The notes under the pieces were generated by a model. That model ran no database searches, was not told where the DNA came from, and saw nothing but the letters and a program-made list of their open reading frames with translations. Shown here piece by piece: positions 33,270-40,965 of a stretch of 64,000 nucleotides of DNA (positions within the stretch are counted from its first letter, which is position 1; each line of letters opens with the position of its first letter). The stretch spans positions 1-64,000 of the forward strand of contig NZ_WHNX01000004.1 of assembly GCF_009362815.1 (NCBI RefSeq), in the 5' to 3' direction. The translations under genes were made by a program, and so were the position numbers. The DNA is from Alkalibaculum sporogenes (GTDB lineage: Bacteria; Bacillota; Clostridia; Eubacteriales; Alkalibacteraceae).

Positions 33270-34139
33270 ATGAAATATATAAAACCTTTAGTTATAGCAG
33301 AAGTCGGTTGTAATCATATGGGAGATATGGAAATTGCAAAAGAGTATATAAAGATTGCTTCAATTTTCTGTAAAGTAGATGTTGTTAAGTTTCAAAAAAG
33401 AAATAATAAAGAATATTTAACAGACCAACAATATAATGCTCCTCATATAAATCCTCACCATTCCTATGGTCATACCTATGGACAGCATAGGGAAGCTTTA
33501 GAGTTCAATGTGAATCAACATAAAGAACTAAAAAAAACTTGTGAGGAATTGGGCTTAATATATTCAACTTCAGTATGGGATTTAACATCTGCTAAAGAAA
33601 TTGCAGAATTAGAACCTGATCTAATAAAGATTCCATCTGCATGTAATAACAACTATAAAATGTTAGCTTGGCTTGCTGAAAATTATAATGGTGAAATCCA
33701 TGTGTCTACCGGAATGACAAGATCTGATGAAATAGAAGAGATTGTTCAACTATTTGAACACAAAAAAAGAAATAATGATTTAATTATATACAGTTGTACC
33801 TCGGGATATCCAGTTCCCTTTAAAGATGTATGCTTATTAGAAATAGTAAAGTTACGTGAAAAATATAATACTAGAGTAAAAACTATTGGATTTTCTGGAC
33901 ATCACAATGGTATTGCAGTTGATATTGCAGCCTATACACTAGGCGCCACTCATATAGAAAGACATTTTACATTAAATAGGACTTGGAAAGGTACAGATCA
34001 TGCTGCATCATTGGAACCAGATGGAATAAGAAGGTTAAAAAGAGATCTTGACTCAACGTATGATGTGTTGTCATATAAAGAAACACAAATTTTAGAAATT
34101 GAACAAGTACAAAGAGATAAATTAAAGTATAAGGGGTGA
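33270..34139 (+). CDS. NeuB-family nonulosonate synthase without SAF domain
   Basis: Condenses phosphoenolpyruvate with a hexosamine derivative to form a sialic-acid-like sugar. IAEVGCNHMGDMEIAKEYI, VVKFQKRN, STSVWDLTSAKEIAELEPDLIKIPSA, VSTGMT and FSGHHNGIAVDIAAYTLGATHIERHFTL follow the NeuB barrel. At 289 aa it ends after the barrel; the C-terminal antifreeze-like (SAF) domain of about 60 residues is missing, with no frameshifted remainder, since the next gene overlaps its stop. AGGAG precedes ATG. Confidence 0.85.
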   Translation: MKYIKPLVIAEVGCNHMGDMEIAKEYIKIASIFCKVDVVKFQKRNNKEYLTDQQYNAPHINPHHSYGHTYGQHREALEFNVNQHKELKKTCEELGLIYSTSVWDLTSAKEIAELEPDLIKIPSACNNNYKMLAWLAENYNGEIHVSTGMTRSDEIEEIVQLFEHKKRNNDLIIYSCTSGYPVPFKDVCLLEIVKLREKYNTRVKTIGFSGHHNGIAVDIAAYTLGATHIERHFTLNRTWKGTDHAASLEPDGIRRLKRDLDSTYDVLSYKETQILEIEQVQRDKLKYKG

Positions 34140-34144
34140 CCATT

Positions 34145-35299
34145 GTGTATGAAAACGTAGCATTTATACCTTTAAGAGGTGGAAGTAAATCAATTCCACT
34201 TAAGAATATAAAAAAAATAAATGGCAGACCTCTTGTTTATTGGGTCTTAGATGCTGCAAATCAATGTACATATATTGATAAAATTTTTGTATCAACGGAT
34301 TCGGATTTAATTAAGAACTGTGTCAATGAATATGGATCTGAAAAAATCATAGTAGTTGATAGGTCTAATGAAACAGCAGAGGACAGTTCTTCTACTGAAT
34401 CAGCCATGTTGGAGTTTGCAAATCATTATTTATTTAAGAACATTATTCTCATTCAAGCAACTTCCCCTCTTTTAGATGTTCAAGATATTATAAAAGGATT
34501 TAATTGTTTTAGTAAAAATTCATATGATAGTGTATTATCAGTTGTGAGGCAGAAAAGATTTATATGGGAAAATAAAGAGAATGTTCCTTATCCTATAAAT
34601 TATAATCCTGAAAATAGACCAATGAGACAGAATTTTAAAGGCTATCTCGTTGAAAATGGAGCATTCTATATTACGAAGCGAGATATGTTAATGGACTCAA
34701 AATGTCGTATTTCTGGAAATATAGGATTGTATGAAATGCAAGAAGATACATATTTTGAACTAGATGAGCCTAGTGATTGGATTATCATGGAAGGGCTGTT
34801 AAAACAACGGGACTCTAATTATTCTAATATTTTAAAAAATATAAAAATGGTAGTTACAGATAATGATGGAGTTCTTACAGATGGCGGCATGTATTATTCA
34901 GAGACAGGTGATGAATTAAAGAAATTTAACACAAAGGATGGAATGGGTTTTGAACTTTTAAGAAGAAAAGGTATTAAGACTGCTATGATCACTGGTGAAA
35001 ATTCTAGCTTAGTGGAAAGAAGAGCAGAAAAGTTAAAATTAGATTATGTGTATATAGGCATTAAAGATAAAATTTCAGTATTAAAAGAATTAAAAAAAAC
35101 CAGTAATATCTCATTAAATGAAATCGCATATTTAGGCGATGATATAAATGATTTAGAGTGTATCAATATAGTTGGGTTTGGTTGTTGTGTCCAAGATGGA
35201 ATGGATGAAATCAAACAAGTCTCTAAATACGTAACTAAGAAAAAAGGTGGTAATGGAGCACTAAGAGAATTAGCAGAACTAATTATTAAGCATCAATAG
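34145..35299 (+). CDS. Bifunctional CMP-nonulosonate cytidylyltransferase / KdsC-type phosphatase
   Basis: The N-terminal about 225 residues are NeuA-like (FIPLRGGSKSIPLKNIKKINGRPLVYW; IQATSPLL; ELDEPSDW) and activate the sugar with CTP. The C-terminal about 150 residues are a KdsC-type HAD phosphatase with nucleophile D239 and acid D241 (VVTDNDGVLTDGG) and GDDINDLE. The fusion couples removal of a phosphate with CMP activation. GTG at 34145 is about 9 nt after AAGGGG; GTG 34136, overlapping the neuB stop, is an alternative. A bidirectional terminator follows. Confidence 0.88.
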   Translation: MYENVAFIPLRGGSKSIPLKNIKKINGRPLVYWVLDAANQCTYIDKIFVSTDSDLIKNCVNEYGSEKIIVVDRSNETAEDSSSTESAMLEFANHYLFKNIILIQATSPLLDVQDIIKGFNCFSKNSYDSVLSVVRQKRFIWENKENVPYPINYNPENRPMRQNFKGYLVENGAFYITKRDMLMDSKCRISGNIGLYEMQEDTYFELDEPSDWIIMEGLLKQRDSNYSNILKNIKMVVTDNDGVLTDGGMYYSETGDELKKFNTKDGMGFELLRRKGIKTAMITGENSSLVERRAEKLKLDYVYIGIKDKISVLKELKKTSNISLNEIAYLGDDINDLECINIVGFGCCVQDGMDEIKQVSKYVTKKKGGNGALRELAELIIKHQ

Positions 35300-35340
35300 A
35301 AAATAAAATGAAATCCTATGGAGGGTTTCATTTTATTTTT
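35300..35340. terminator. Bidirectional terminator between convergent genes
   Basis: A 17-bp stem, 35300-35316 with 35323-35339, one G-U pair, A-run left and T-run right. Serves the cytidylyltransferase gene and the convergent pyruvyltransferase-like gene. Confidence 0.85.
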
Positions 35341-35353
35341 GTTGTGATTTTTT

Positions 35354-36490
35354 CTACAGCCATGATTTTATTCTATTATGGAAAGAATCTATTTCATTAT
35401 TCAAATTAACTAGGATATCCTCATACTGTTTTCTTATATCCAAAGAATTATCCACAGTGTTTTTATAAAGCACATTAATTTTATCTAATAGATTTGCATC
35501 TATTGATTGAACAGTTCTTTCAATCATCCCTAGTTCTTCATACAGCATCCCGTGCTTGTGATAACTAGTAAGTCCAATAGTAGGTATAGTGTTACCAATA
35601 GCACAAACATTTGAATGAAATCGCATGCCTATTATGAGTTCGCATTTTTTATATGACTCGAAGAGATAATGAGCTCCAAAATTCTTTGTATTAAGAAGAG
35701 GAGCTACTACTACGTTATTTCTACGATGGATATCTTTTATTAAAGCAAGTACATCTGAGATAATTTTTATGTCAGAATAAATATGAGGATAAAACACAAC
35801 ACTTTTATCATCATGTTTGATTATACCGTTTATAAATTCAGACATCTGTTGTAAAAACCTATCATAACCGTTCCCGAACCTAATTGAATCCATATCACAT
35901 GCTAAGCAAATGCCAACATTATTTTTTGTATTAGGTATAGGATGAAAATTTGAATCTGGTTTAAAGAAGAATCCTCCATCAGGTACTTTATGTATTTGTG
36001 TAACTATTTTACTCTCATAATACTTTGTAAGTAACTTTTTTGATCCGTCATTTCTCACGGAAAGTAAATATTTGGATGGATGTTCTAATAAATAATTGAG
36101 AAAATCTCCAAATTTAGTAACATTATCCTCACAAACCCCTTTTCCATCATCAAAACCTAAAGCGTTAAACAGAATAGGAACATGAATTTTCTCCAATATT
36201 TTAGTTGTAATATCAATAGTTGTGGCATTTGAAGAATAATCCCAACAAATTTCGAAAAAATTACCTCCTCCAAAAATGATAAGATCATATTTATTCGCTT
36301 CTATAGCAAAATTATCATCAAAATGTTCTAGTCCCCAAGATTGATAAAAATGTCTGATTTCTATTTCATGAAACTCAACATCATCACAAATATTTTCTTT
36401 AAATTTTTTTCTAAAACCCAGATGATTTGCTTCATCACCAATGTTGCCACTAAAACTTGCAATATGTAATATTTTCATTATACTTTTCAT
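35354..36490 (-). CDS. Polysaccharide pyruvyl transferase family protein
   Basis: CsaB/PssM-like fold that adds ketal pyruvate to surface glycans. The N-terminal HIASFSGNIGDEANHLGFR, GGGNFFEICWDY and the C-terminal IIGMRFHSNVCAIGNTIPTIGL are typical. Length 378 aa. ATG at 36490 follows AAAGGTGG on the minus strand by 7 nt; a longer upstream frame has no ribosome binding site. It faces the sugar genes and starts about 110 bp from the flagellin promoter, so it is probably regulated apart from both. Its substrate is unknown. Confidence 0.85.
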   Translation of the reverse strand: MKSIMKILHIASFSGNIGDEANHLGFRKKFKENICDDVEFHEIEIRHFYQSWGLEHFDDNFAIEANKYDLIIFGGGNFFEICWDYSSNATTIDITTKILEKIHVPILFNALGFDDGKGVCEDNVTKFGDFLNYLLEHPSKYLLSVRNDGSKKLLTKYYESKIVTQIHKVPDGGFFFKPDSNFHPIPNTKNNVGICLACDMDSIRFGNGYDRFLQQMSEFINGIIKHDDKSVVFYPHIYSDIKIISDVLALIKDIHRRNNVVVAPLLNTKNFGAHYLFESYKKCELIIGMRFHSNVCAIGNTIPTIGLTSYHKHGMLYEELGMIERTVQSIDANLLDKINVLYKNTVDNSLDIRKQYEDILVNLNNEIDSFHNRIKSWL

Positions 36491-36600
36491 AATTGTGCCA
36501 CCTTTATAGTAAATTATGATTCTTTTATTATGATAACATAGTCTGAAACTACACACTCATGTAAAAATAAAAATATATTAAAAAAAAGTATAATTAGTAT

Positions 36601-36626
36601 TAATTAAATATGTTCTTATCCGATAA
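36601..36626 (+). promoter_or_regulatory. Sigma-D-like promoter of flagellin
   Basis: TAAT (36601-36604), 14 nt, then TCCGATAA (36619-36626). The predicted start gives a leader of about 70 nt that contains the two GGA-loop hairpins. Confidence 0.65.
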
Positions 36627-36664
36627 ATATACCAAGAAGCAAATATCGCATGTTTCTTAGAAAA

Positions 36665-36700
36665 TGGCAAGGAAGCCAAAAACAAATTCAAGGAGGAATT
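36665..36700 (+). promoter_or_regulatory. Two GGA-loop hairpins in the flagellin leader (putative CsrA sites)
   Basis: Hairpin 1 is TGGC-AAGGAA-GCCA (36665-36678). Hairpin 2 is AATTC-AAGGAG-GAATT (36685-36700), whose loop is the Shine-Dalgarno. Each presents GGA in a hexaloop, the form CsrA binds, and occupation of site 2 would block translation. The arrangement parallels the two-site hag leader of Bacillus subtilis. csrA and its antagonist fliW are in the same window. Confidence 0.7.
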
Positions 36701-36704
36701 ATCA

Positions 36705-37505
36705 ATGAGAATTAACAGTAATATTTCAGCAATGAACACTTATTCAAAATTAAACAGTGCAAATGGTGCAAAATCAAAATCACTAGAAAAATTATCTTCT
36801 GGACTTAGAATAAATAGAGCAGGAGATGATGCAGCAGGTTTAGCAATATCAGAAAAAATGAGAGGTCAAATCGGTGGATTAAATCAAGCTATTAGAAATG
36901 CACAAGATGGTATATCTCTAGTACAAACAGCTGAAGGTGCTTTAACTGAAACTCACTCTATGCTAAATAGAATGAGAGAACTTAATATTCAAGCTAGCAA
37001 TGGAACAAACTCTGTTGATGATATTAAAAAAATACAAGCTGAATTTGATGAATTAGTAAATGCTATTGATGATATTGCAGCTAACACTAAATTTAATGGA
37101 ATTTCCGTATTAGCATCTGGTTCGGTTACTTTACAAGTTGGTGCTAATACTGGTGAAACATTATCTGTCACTACTAGTGATATGGATGCTACTACTGGTC
37201 TAGCAATTCCTAGTGGCACTGCTGTAGAAGCATCTGGTACTCTTGCATTAATAGATGCTGCCATTGAAACAGTATCTGAACAAAGATCATCTTTTGGTGC
37301 TACTCAAAACAGACTTGAGCACACTATCAACAACTTAACTGTTACAGCTGAAAACTTAACTGCTGCTGAATCTAGAATTAGGGACGTAGATATGGCTCAA
37401 GAAATGATGGAGTTCACTAAAAATAATATCTTAAGTCAAGCTGCTACAAGCATGTTAGCTCAAGCTAATCAAATGCCTCAATCAGTATTACAATTATTAC
37501 AATAA
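36705..37505 (+). CDS. hag: Flagellin
   Basis: Filament subunit. The N-terminal MRINSNISAMNTYSKLN, LSSGLRINRAGDDAAGLAISE, QAIRNAQDGISLVQTAEGAL and the C-terminal RIRDVDMAQEMMEFTKNNILSQAATSMLAQANQMPQ are textbook D0/D1. At 266 aa it is short, with only about 60 central residues rich in Ser/Thr/Ala in place of D2/D3; these are candidate glycosylation sites for the adjacent Maf system. AAGGAGG 9 nt before ATG. The only flagellin gene in the window. Strong terminator downstream. Confidence 0.97.
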   Translation: MRINSNISAMNTYSKLNSANGAKSKSLEKLSSGLRINRAGDDAAGLAISEKMRGQIGGLNQAIRNAQDGISLVQTAEGALTETHSMLNRMRELNIQASNGTNSVDDIKKIQAEFDELVNAIDDIAANTKFNGISVLASGSVTLQVGANTGETLSVTTSDMDATTGLAIPSGTAVEASGTLALIDAAIETVSEQRSSFGATQNRLEHTINNLTVTAENLTAAESRIRDVDMAQEMMEFTKNNILSQAATSMLAQANQMPQSVLQLLQ

Positions 37506-37520
37506 TTACTTAAATACATT

Positions 37521-37550
37521 AAAGCCGACTGATTTATCGGTCGGCTTTTT
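37521..37550 (+). terminator. Flagellin terminator
   Basis: AAAGCCGACTGA (37521-37532) / TCGGTCGGCTTT (37537-37548) with one G-U pair, a 4-nt loop and a T run. Only about 25 bp remain before flaG, so flaG is probably reached by read-through. Confidence 0.9.
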
Positions 37551-37576
37551 TACTAATATTTGATAGGGTGATGTTT

Positions 37577-37951
37577 ATGATTTATATTACTAGACCGGCA
37601 GCAGAAACCCACAAAACAGTACCACGGACAGCAGAAAAATCCTTAGATAATAACTTAAAGGATAGAAGACCTACTCAACAGATTACAGAATATTCAAAGC
37701 CACATAGAGATACACAGGAATTCGAACGTGAGAATTTGGAAAGAGCTGTAAAGGATACTAACAGGGTATTGTTTAGTGATGAAAATGAACACTTCGAATT
37801 TAAAGTTCATGAGAGAACTGGACGAATGATGGTTAAATTAATTAATAGAGATACAAAAGAAGTAATAAAAGAAATACCTCCAGAAAAGATACTAGACTTA
37901 GTTGCGAGTATATGGGACTTAGTGGGGATATTAGTAGATGAAAGGGGATGA
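37577..37951 (+). CDS. flaG: FlaG family protein
   Basis: Small filament-length related protein, usually next to fliD. The C-terminal FKVHERTGRMMVKLINRDTKEVIKEIPPEKILDLVASIWD is the FlaG domain; the N-terminal half is charged and variable. ATG at 37577 follows AGGGTG by 6 nt and gives 124 aa. It lies between flagellin and the filament cap gene. Confidence 0.92.
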   Translation: MIYITRPAAETHKTVPRTAEKSLDNNLKDRRPTQQITEYSKPHRDTQEFERENLERAVKDTNRVLFSDENEHFEFKVHERTGRMMVKLINRDTKEVIKEIPPEKILDLVASIWDLVGILVDERG

Positions 37952-37955
37952 GTAG

Positions 37956-39347
37956 ATGGCAGGTATAAGTTTTATAGGTTCGTATTCTGGAATAGATAAA
38001 GGTACTATTGATAAACTTATGGAAGCAGAACGAATGCCTTTAGTAAATTTAACAAATAAAAAAACTGGTATCACTGCAAAACAGAACGCATGGAAGGATA
38101 TCAATACTAGGTTAAACACCCTTTTTGAAAAGTTAAAGGTTTTACAAAATAGCGATACTTTTACTGCAAAGAAAGCGACGTCAAGTAATGAAAATATTGT
38201 TTCTATGACTACTTCAAAAGATGCAGTGCCAGGTATTTATAATATACATGTAGAACAACTAGCCAGTAGTGCAAGTGTCATTTCTGGAGAGATTTCTTTG
38301 GCTGAAGGCAATATAAATAAAGAATTAGGTATTGAAGGTGCTTTTACTATTGGAAATGCAGATGGAATAAGTTTTGATATTGCAATTGAAGAGGGAGACA
38401 CTCTAAAAACCATTGCAGCTAAGGTGAATGACGCTTCAAATGACACGGGAATAAGTGCAACTATAATTAATAGTAGGCTAGTACTTACTGATAGCACAAC
38501 TGGAAAAAGGGATATAACTTTAACTGATGGTGTTGGTGGCAATGGTACATTAGCTCAACTTGGTTTAAGTGATACAGCTAGTGTAAAAGAAGGTACTAAT
38601 GCACTTTTTACTGTAAATGGTGTAGAAGTAGAGAGAAACACAAATACTGTTGATGATGCTATAGAACATGTTACTATAAATTTAAGCAATGTACATTCAG
38701 CGGGGCAGTATGAAACAGTGAATGTTGAATTAGATACTGAAAAATTGACTAAGGCAGTACAAGAATTTGTGGACCAATATAATTCTACTATGACTTTTAT
38801 TGAGGGGAAATTAGCAGCTGGAGATCCGGAAGTACCAGGAAGTGCTGGTGCCTTATCAGGAGATAGTAGTTTAATGAGATTGCATTCATCTCTGAGAAGT
38901 TTGGTTACTTCAACTCTCAATAATGAAAATAGCAGTATTAGTGATATATCTCAAATAGGTGTAAGTACAGTAGATAGATATGGTAAATTGGAATTTGATG
39001 CTACAAAACTAACCGAAGCTTTATCAAAAGATCCGCAAAATGTAATGGACTTTTTTACAAGTAATAACGTCGATGGAAAAGACATAGGCTTTGCATCTAG
39101 ATTAAATAGTTATGTTGACTCATTTGTTTCTAATAGCAATGGTATTATAAAAATTAAAACCGAAGGACTAGATAGAACGCTAAAAGATTTGGCAAAACAA
39201 ATTGAAACTTTTAATGCTCGCATGGTAAAAAAAGAAGCTTATTATATAAAAATGTTTTCGGCGTTAGATGTTGCAATGATGAAAGCTGAAAGTCAGATGG
39301 ACTGGTTAGCGGGTCAAATTAATGCAATGAATACAAAAGCTAAATAG
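37956..39347 (+). CDS. fliD: Flagellar filament cap protein FliD
   Basis: HAP2 cap that promotes flagellin polymerisation. N-terminal GSYSGIDKGTIDKLMEAERMPLVNLTNKK and the FliD_N core, central D2/D3 region (VNGVEVERNTNTVDDAIEHVTINL), and the C-terminal coiled coil (LKDLAKQIETFNARMVKKEAYYIKMFSALDVAMMKAESQMDWL) are present. Length 463 aa. Starts 4 bp after flaG with GGGGATGAG upstream. Confidence 0.95.
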   Translation: MAGISFIGSYSGIDKGTIDKLMEAERMPLVNLTNKKTGITAKQNAWKDINTRLNTLFEKLKVLQNSDTFTAKKATSSNENIVSMTTSKDAVPGIYNIHVEQLASSASVISGEISLAEGNINKELGIEGAFTIGNADGISFDIAIEEGDTLKTIAAKVNDASNDTGISATIINSRLVLTDSTTGKRDITLTDGVGGNGTLAQLGLSDTASVKEGTNALFTVNGVEVERNTNTVDDAIEHVTINLSNVHSAGQYETVNVELDTEKLTKAVQEFVDQYNSTMTFIEGKLAAGDPEVPGSAGALSGDSSLMRLHSSLRSLVTSTLNNENSSISDISQIGVSTVDRYGKLEFDATKLTEALSKDPQNVMDFFTSNNVDGKDIGFASRLNSYVDSFVSNSNGIIKIKTEGLDRTLKDLAKQIETFNARMVKKEAYYIKMFSALDVAMMKAESQMDWLAGQINAMNTKAK

Positions 39348-39453
39348 GTGTTTCTAATGAGCCTTTAAATAAAACTTAACAATAGTTAGAAAACAGTAAT
39401 ATATTACTTAAAAGGAAATGTATTGGCGGATTACATGTAAAGGAGATTAAATA

Positions 39454-39816
39454 ATGAATCATACGTATGCAAATAATGTATATAAGAATAATCAAGTAAT
39501 GACTGCTCCTAAGAAAAAACTTTTGCTTATGTTGTATGATGGAGCTATTAAAAATTTAAAGCAAGCTGAGTTATCCATAACAAACAAAGAAATTGAGAAG
39601 GTCAATACTAATTTAACAAAAGCACAAGATATTATCGCAGAGTTAATGAGTACCCTAAATTTCGAAGTAGGCGGAGATATAGCAAAAAATTTGCATCAAC
39701 TTTACGACTATATGTATGTTAAATTAATACGTGCCAATATAGATAAGGACATTGACGCTGTTGTAGAAGTTAAAAAATTCATGGAAGAGTTGAGGGATAC
39801 ATGGGCGCAACTTTAG
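39454..39816 (+). CDS. fliS: Flagellin export chaperone FliS
   Basis: Prevents premature flagellin polymerisation in the cytosol and delivers it to FlhA. The helical 120-aa protein has NNQVMTAPKKKLLLMLYDGAIKNLKQAE and FEVGGDIAKNLHQLYDYMYVKLIRANIDKD. AAAGGAG precedes ATG. Overlaps the next gene by 16 bases. Confidence 0.95.
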   Translation: MNHTYANNVYKNNQVMTAPKKKLLLMLYDGAIKNLKQAELSITNKEIEKVNTNLTKAQDIIAELMSTLNFEVGGDIAKNLHQLYDYMYVKLIRANIDKDIDAVVEVKKFMEELRDTWAQL

Positions 39817-40181
39817 AATTACAAGAACTATTAAAGTCTAGGACGGGAGTCTTAAATAATATTTTACATAATATCAGAGCTTGGGATGGAACTCCTGAAT
39901 CGGGCGTAAGCATTATTGAACAAAATCAACTGGAAATAGAAAGAATAGAAAAAATAAATAATACAATTCAAAGCTTCTCAGATAAAAATAATGACGATGT
40001 ATCATATGTGAAACAATTAGAGTTGATTATATCAGAGCAAAAACAATTTACAGTCTCTATGAAAACTGAACAAAATATAATACTAAGTAATATAAGACAG
40101 TTAAACAAAAAGAATGAAGTAGTTAATAATTATATTACAACTAATAGAGAATCAGTCTTTGTAGACAAAGACTTCAAATAG
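39801..40181 (+). CDS. FliT-position helical protein
   Basis: A 126-aa coiled-coil-rich protein overlapping fliS by 16 bases with GAGGGA upstream of its ATG. Location after fliS is that of FliT, the FliD chaperone, and size and helicity agree, but sequence identity to known FliT is not evident. Likely an export chaperone; confidence in the exact family is low. A terminator follows, closing the filament gene cluster. Confidence 0.65.
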   Translation: MGATLELQELLKSRTGVLNNILHNIRAWDGTPESGVSIIEQNQLEIERIEKINNTIQSFSDKNNDDVSYVKQLELIISEQKQFTVSMKTEQNIILSNIRQLNKKNEVVNNYITTNRESVFVDKDFK

Positions 40182-40197
40182 AAAAAATAGTGATATA

Positions 40198-40232
40198 AAA
40201 AATGGTTTTAGGTTATAGCTAAAGCCATTTTA
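40198..40232 (+). terminator. Terminator after the fliT-position gene
   Basis: AAAATGGTTTTAG (40199-40211) / CTAAAGCCATTTT (40219-40231) with one G-U pair and a 7-nt loop. Closes the flaG-fliD-fliS unit. Confidence 0.8.
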
Positions 40233-40382
40233 TTATGTTTTAATATGATAAAGTGACATTTTATTCAGTAGGGCCTTAGTGACTGTTAAAGCGGGATAAA
40301 GTGCAAAGATCAATGTATTTAAGAAATATATAGTAAGGTCGAATTAGATATGTAGAAAAATGTATAATTATTATTTTTTTTG

Positions 40383-40411
40383 TTGTAAATTGTGGAAAAA
40401 TGTGTTAATAT
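40383..40411 (+). promoter_or_regulatory. Promoter-like element 1 (before riboswitch 1)
   Basis: TTGTAA (40383-40388), 17-bp spacer, TAATAT (40406-40411) with TG one base upstream (extended -10). The spacer carries ATTGTGGAAA, part of a 23-bp block shared with elements 2, 3 and the degenerate copy. Confidence 0.65.
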
Positions 40412-40456
40412 TTATTTAGATTTATATAGATTGTAGATAATCTATGTTTTATATGT

Positions 40457-40555
40457 GCTTTTCAGCGAAACGGCAAACTTATTGAAAGATAAGGACGCAA
40501 AACTATAGGGCCTTACCAAGAGGATGGCAGCCAGTTACCGAAAGGGGAGTTTTTT
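40457..40555 (+). ncRNA. c-di-GMP-I (GEMM-I) riboswitch 1
   Basis: The aptamer carries the GEMM hallmarks: ACGGCAAACTTAT, the GAAA tetraloop, AAGGACGCAAAACTATAGGG, CCTTACC, GGATGGCAGCC and TTACCGAAAGG. P1 can form between CTTTTC (40458-40463) and GAAAGG (40540-40545). A T6 run (40550-40555) follows directly, which suggests control by transcription termination. In Clostridioides difficile the same class precedes flgB and switches expression off when c-di-GMP rises; the same direction is inferred here. Confidence 0.9.
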
Positions 40556-40561
40556 AATTTG

Positions 40562-40590
40562 TTGTTTATTGTAGAAACATGTGATAATAT
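40562..40590 (+). promoter_or_regulatory. Promoter-like element 2 (before riboswitch 2)
   Basis: TTGTTT (40562-40567), 17-bp spacer, TAATAT (40585-40590), extended TG. Starts a few bases after the T run of riboswitch 1. Confidence 0.65.
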
Positions 40591-40649
40591 AAAATGGAAG
40601 ATATAATATATTTGCAATACGAAAACAGATTTAAACTAATAAATTAATA

Positions 40650-40749
40650 GCTTTCAAGCGAAACGGCAAACTTATCGAAAGATAAGGACGCAAAACTATA
40701 GGGCCTTACCGATGAGGATGGCAGCCAGTTACCGAAAGGAGAGTTTTTT
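40650..40749 (+). ncRNA. c-di-GMP-I (GEMM-I) riboswitch 2
   Basis: Nearly identical to riboswitch 1 over about 85 nt; differences are in P1, one loop base (TTATCG for TTATTG) and ACCGATGAGG for ACCAAGAGG. P1 is CTTTC (40651-40655) with GAAAG (40734-40738). T6 at 40744-40749 again follows at once. Tandem copies point to recent duplication of a promoter-riboswitch cassette. Confidence 0.9.
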
Positions 40750-40762
40750 AATACAAAAAATA

Positions 40763-40785
40763 ATTATGGAAATATATGGTACAAT
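40763..40785 (+). promoter_or_regulatory. Degenerate promoter-like element
   Basis: ATTATGGAAA...TGGTACAAT aligns base for base with the 23-bp block of elements 1-3, but the -10 is TACAAT and no -35 lies 17 bp upstream. Possibly an operator copy or a decayed promoter. Confidence 0.4.
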
Positions 40786-40802
40786 TTGAAGCTTGCTTTA
40801 TG

Positions 40803-40831
40803 TTGTATATTGTAGAAATATATGCTAATAT
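40803..40831 (+). promoter_or_regulatory. Promoter-like element 3 (after both riboswitches)
   Basis: TTGTAT (40803-40808), 17-bp spacer, TAATAT (40826-40831), extended TG. It lies downstream of both aptamers, about 135 bp before flgB, so its transcript would not be riboswitch controlled. Confidence 0.6.
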
Positions 40832-40965
40832 GATATTTATTAAAGGAGAATTGTGTCAATTAATTCTTCGGGTTACAATTGTAATGTATTATAACGTTAA
40901 ATTTCATCTAGTCACTCTCAAAATGCAATAAAAAAATAATGAATCTACAAAAGAGGAGATTACTT

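Larger units (their letters stand above)
40182..40965. other. Regulatory region upstream of flgB
   Basis: A 784-bp non-coding stretch with, in order: a terminator, promoter-like element 1, c-di-GMP-I riboswitch 1, promoter-like element 2, riboswitch 2, a degenerate element, promoter-like element 3, small palindromes (TTACAATTGTAA at 40873-40884), then the flgB ribosome binding site. No open frame is credible. Confidence 0.85.
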
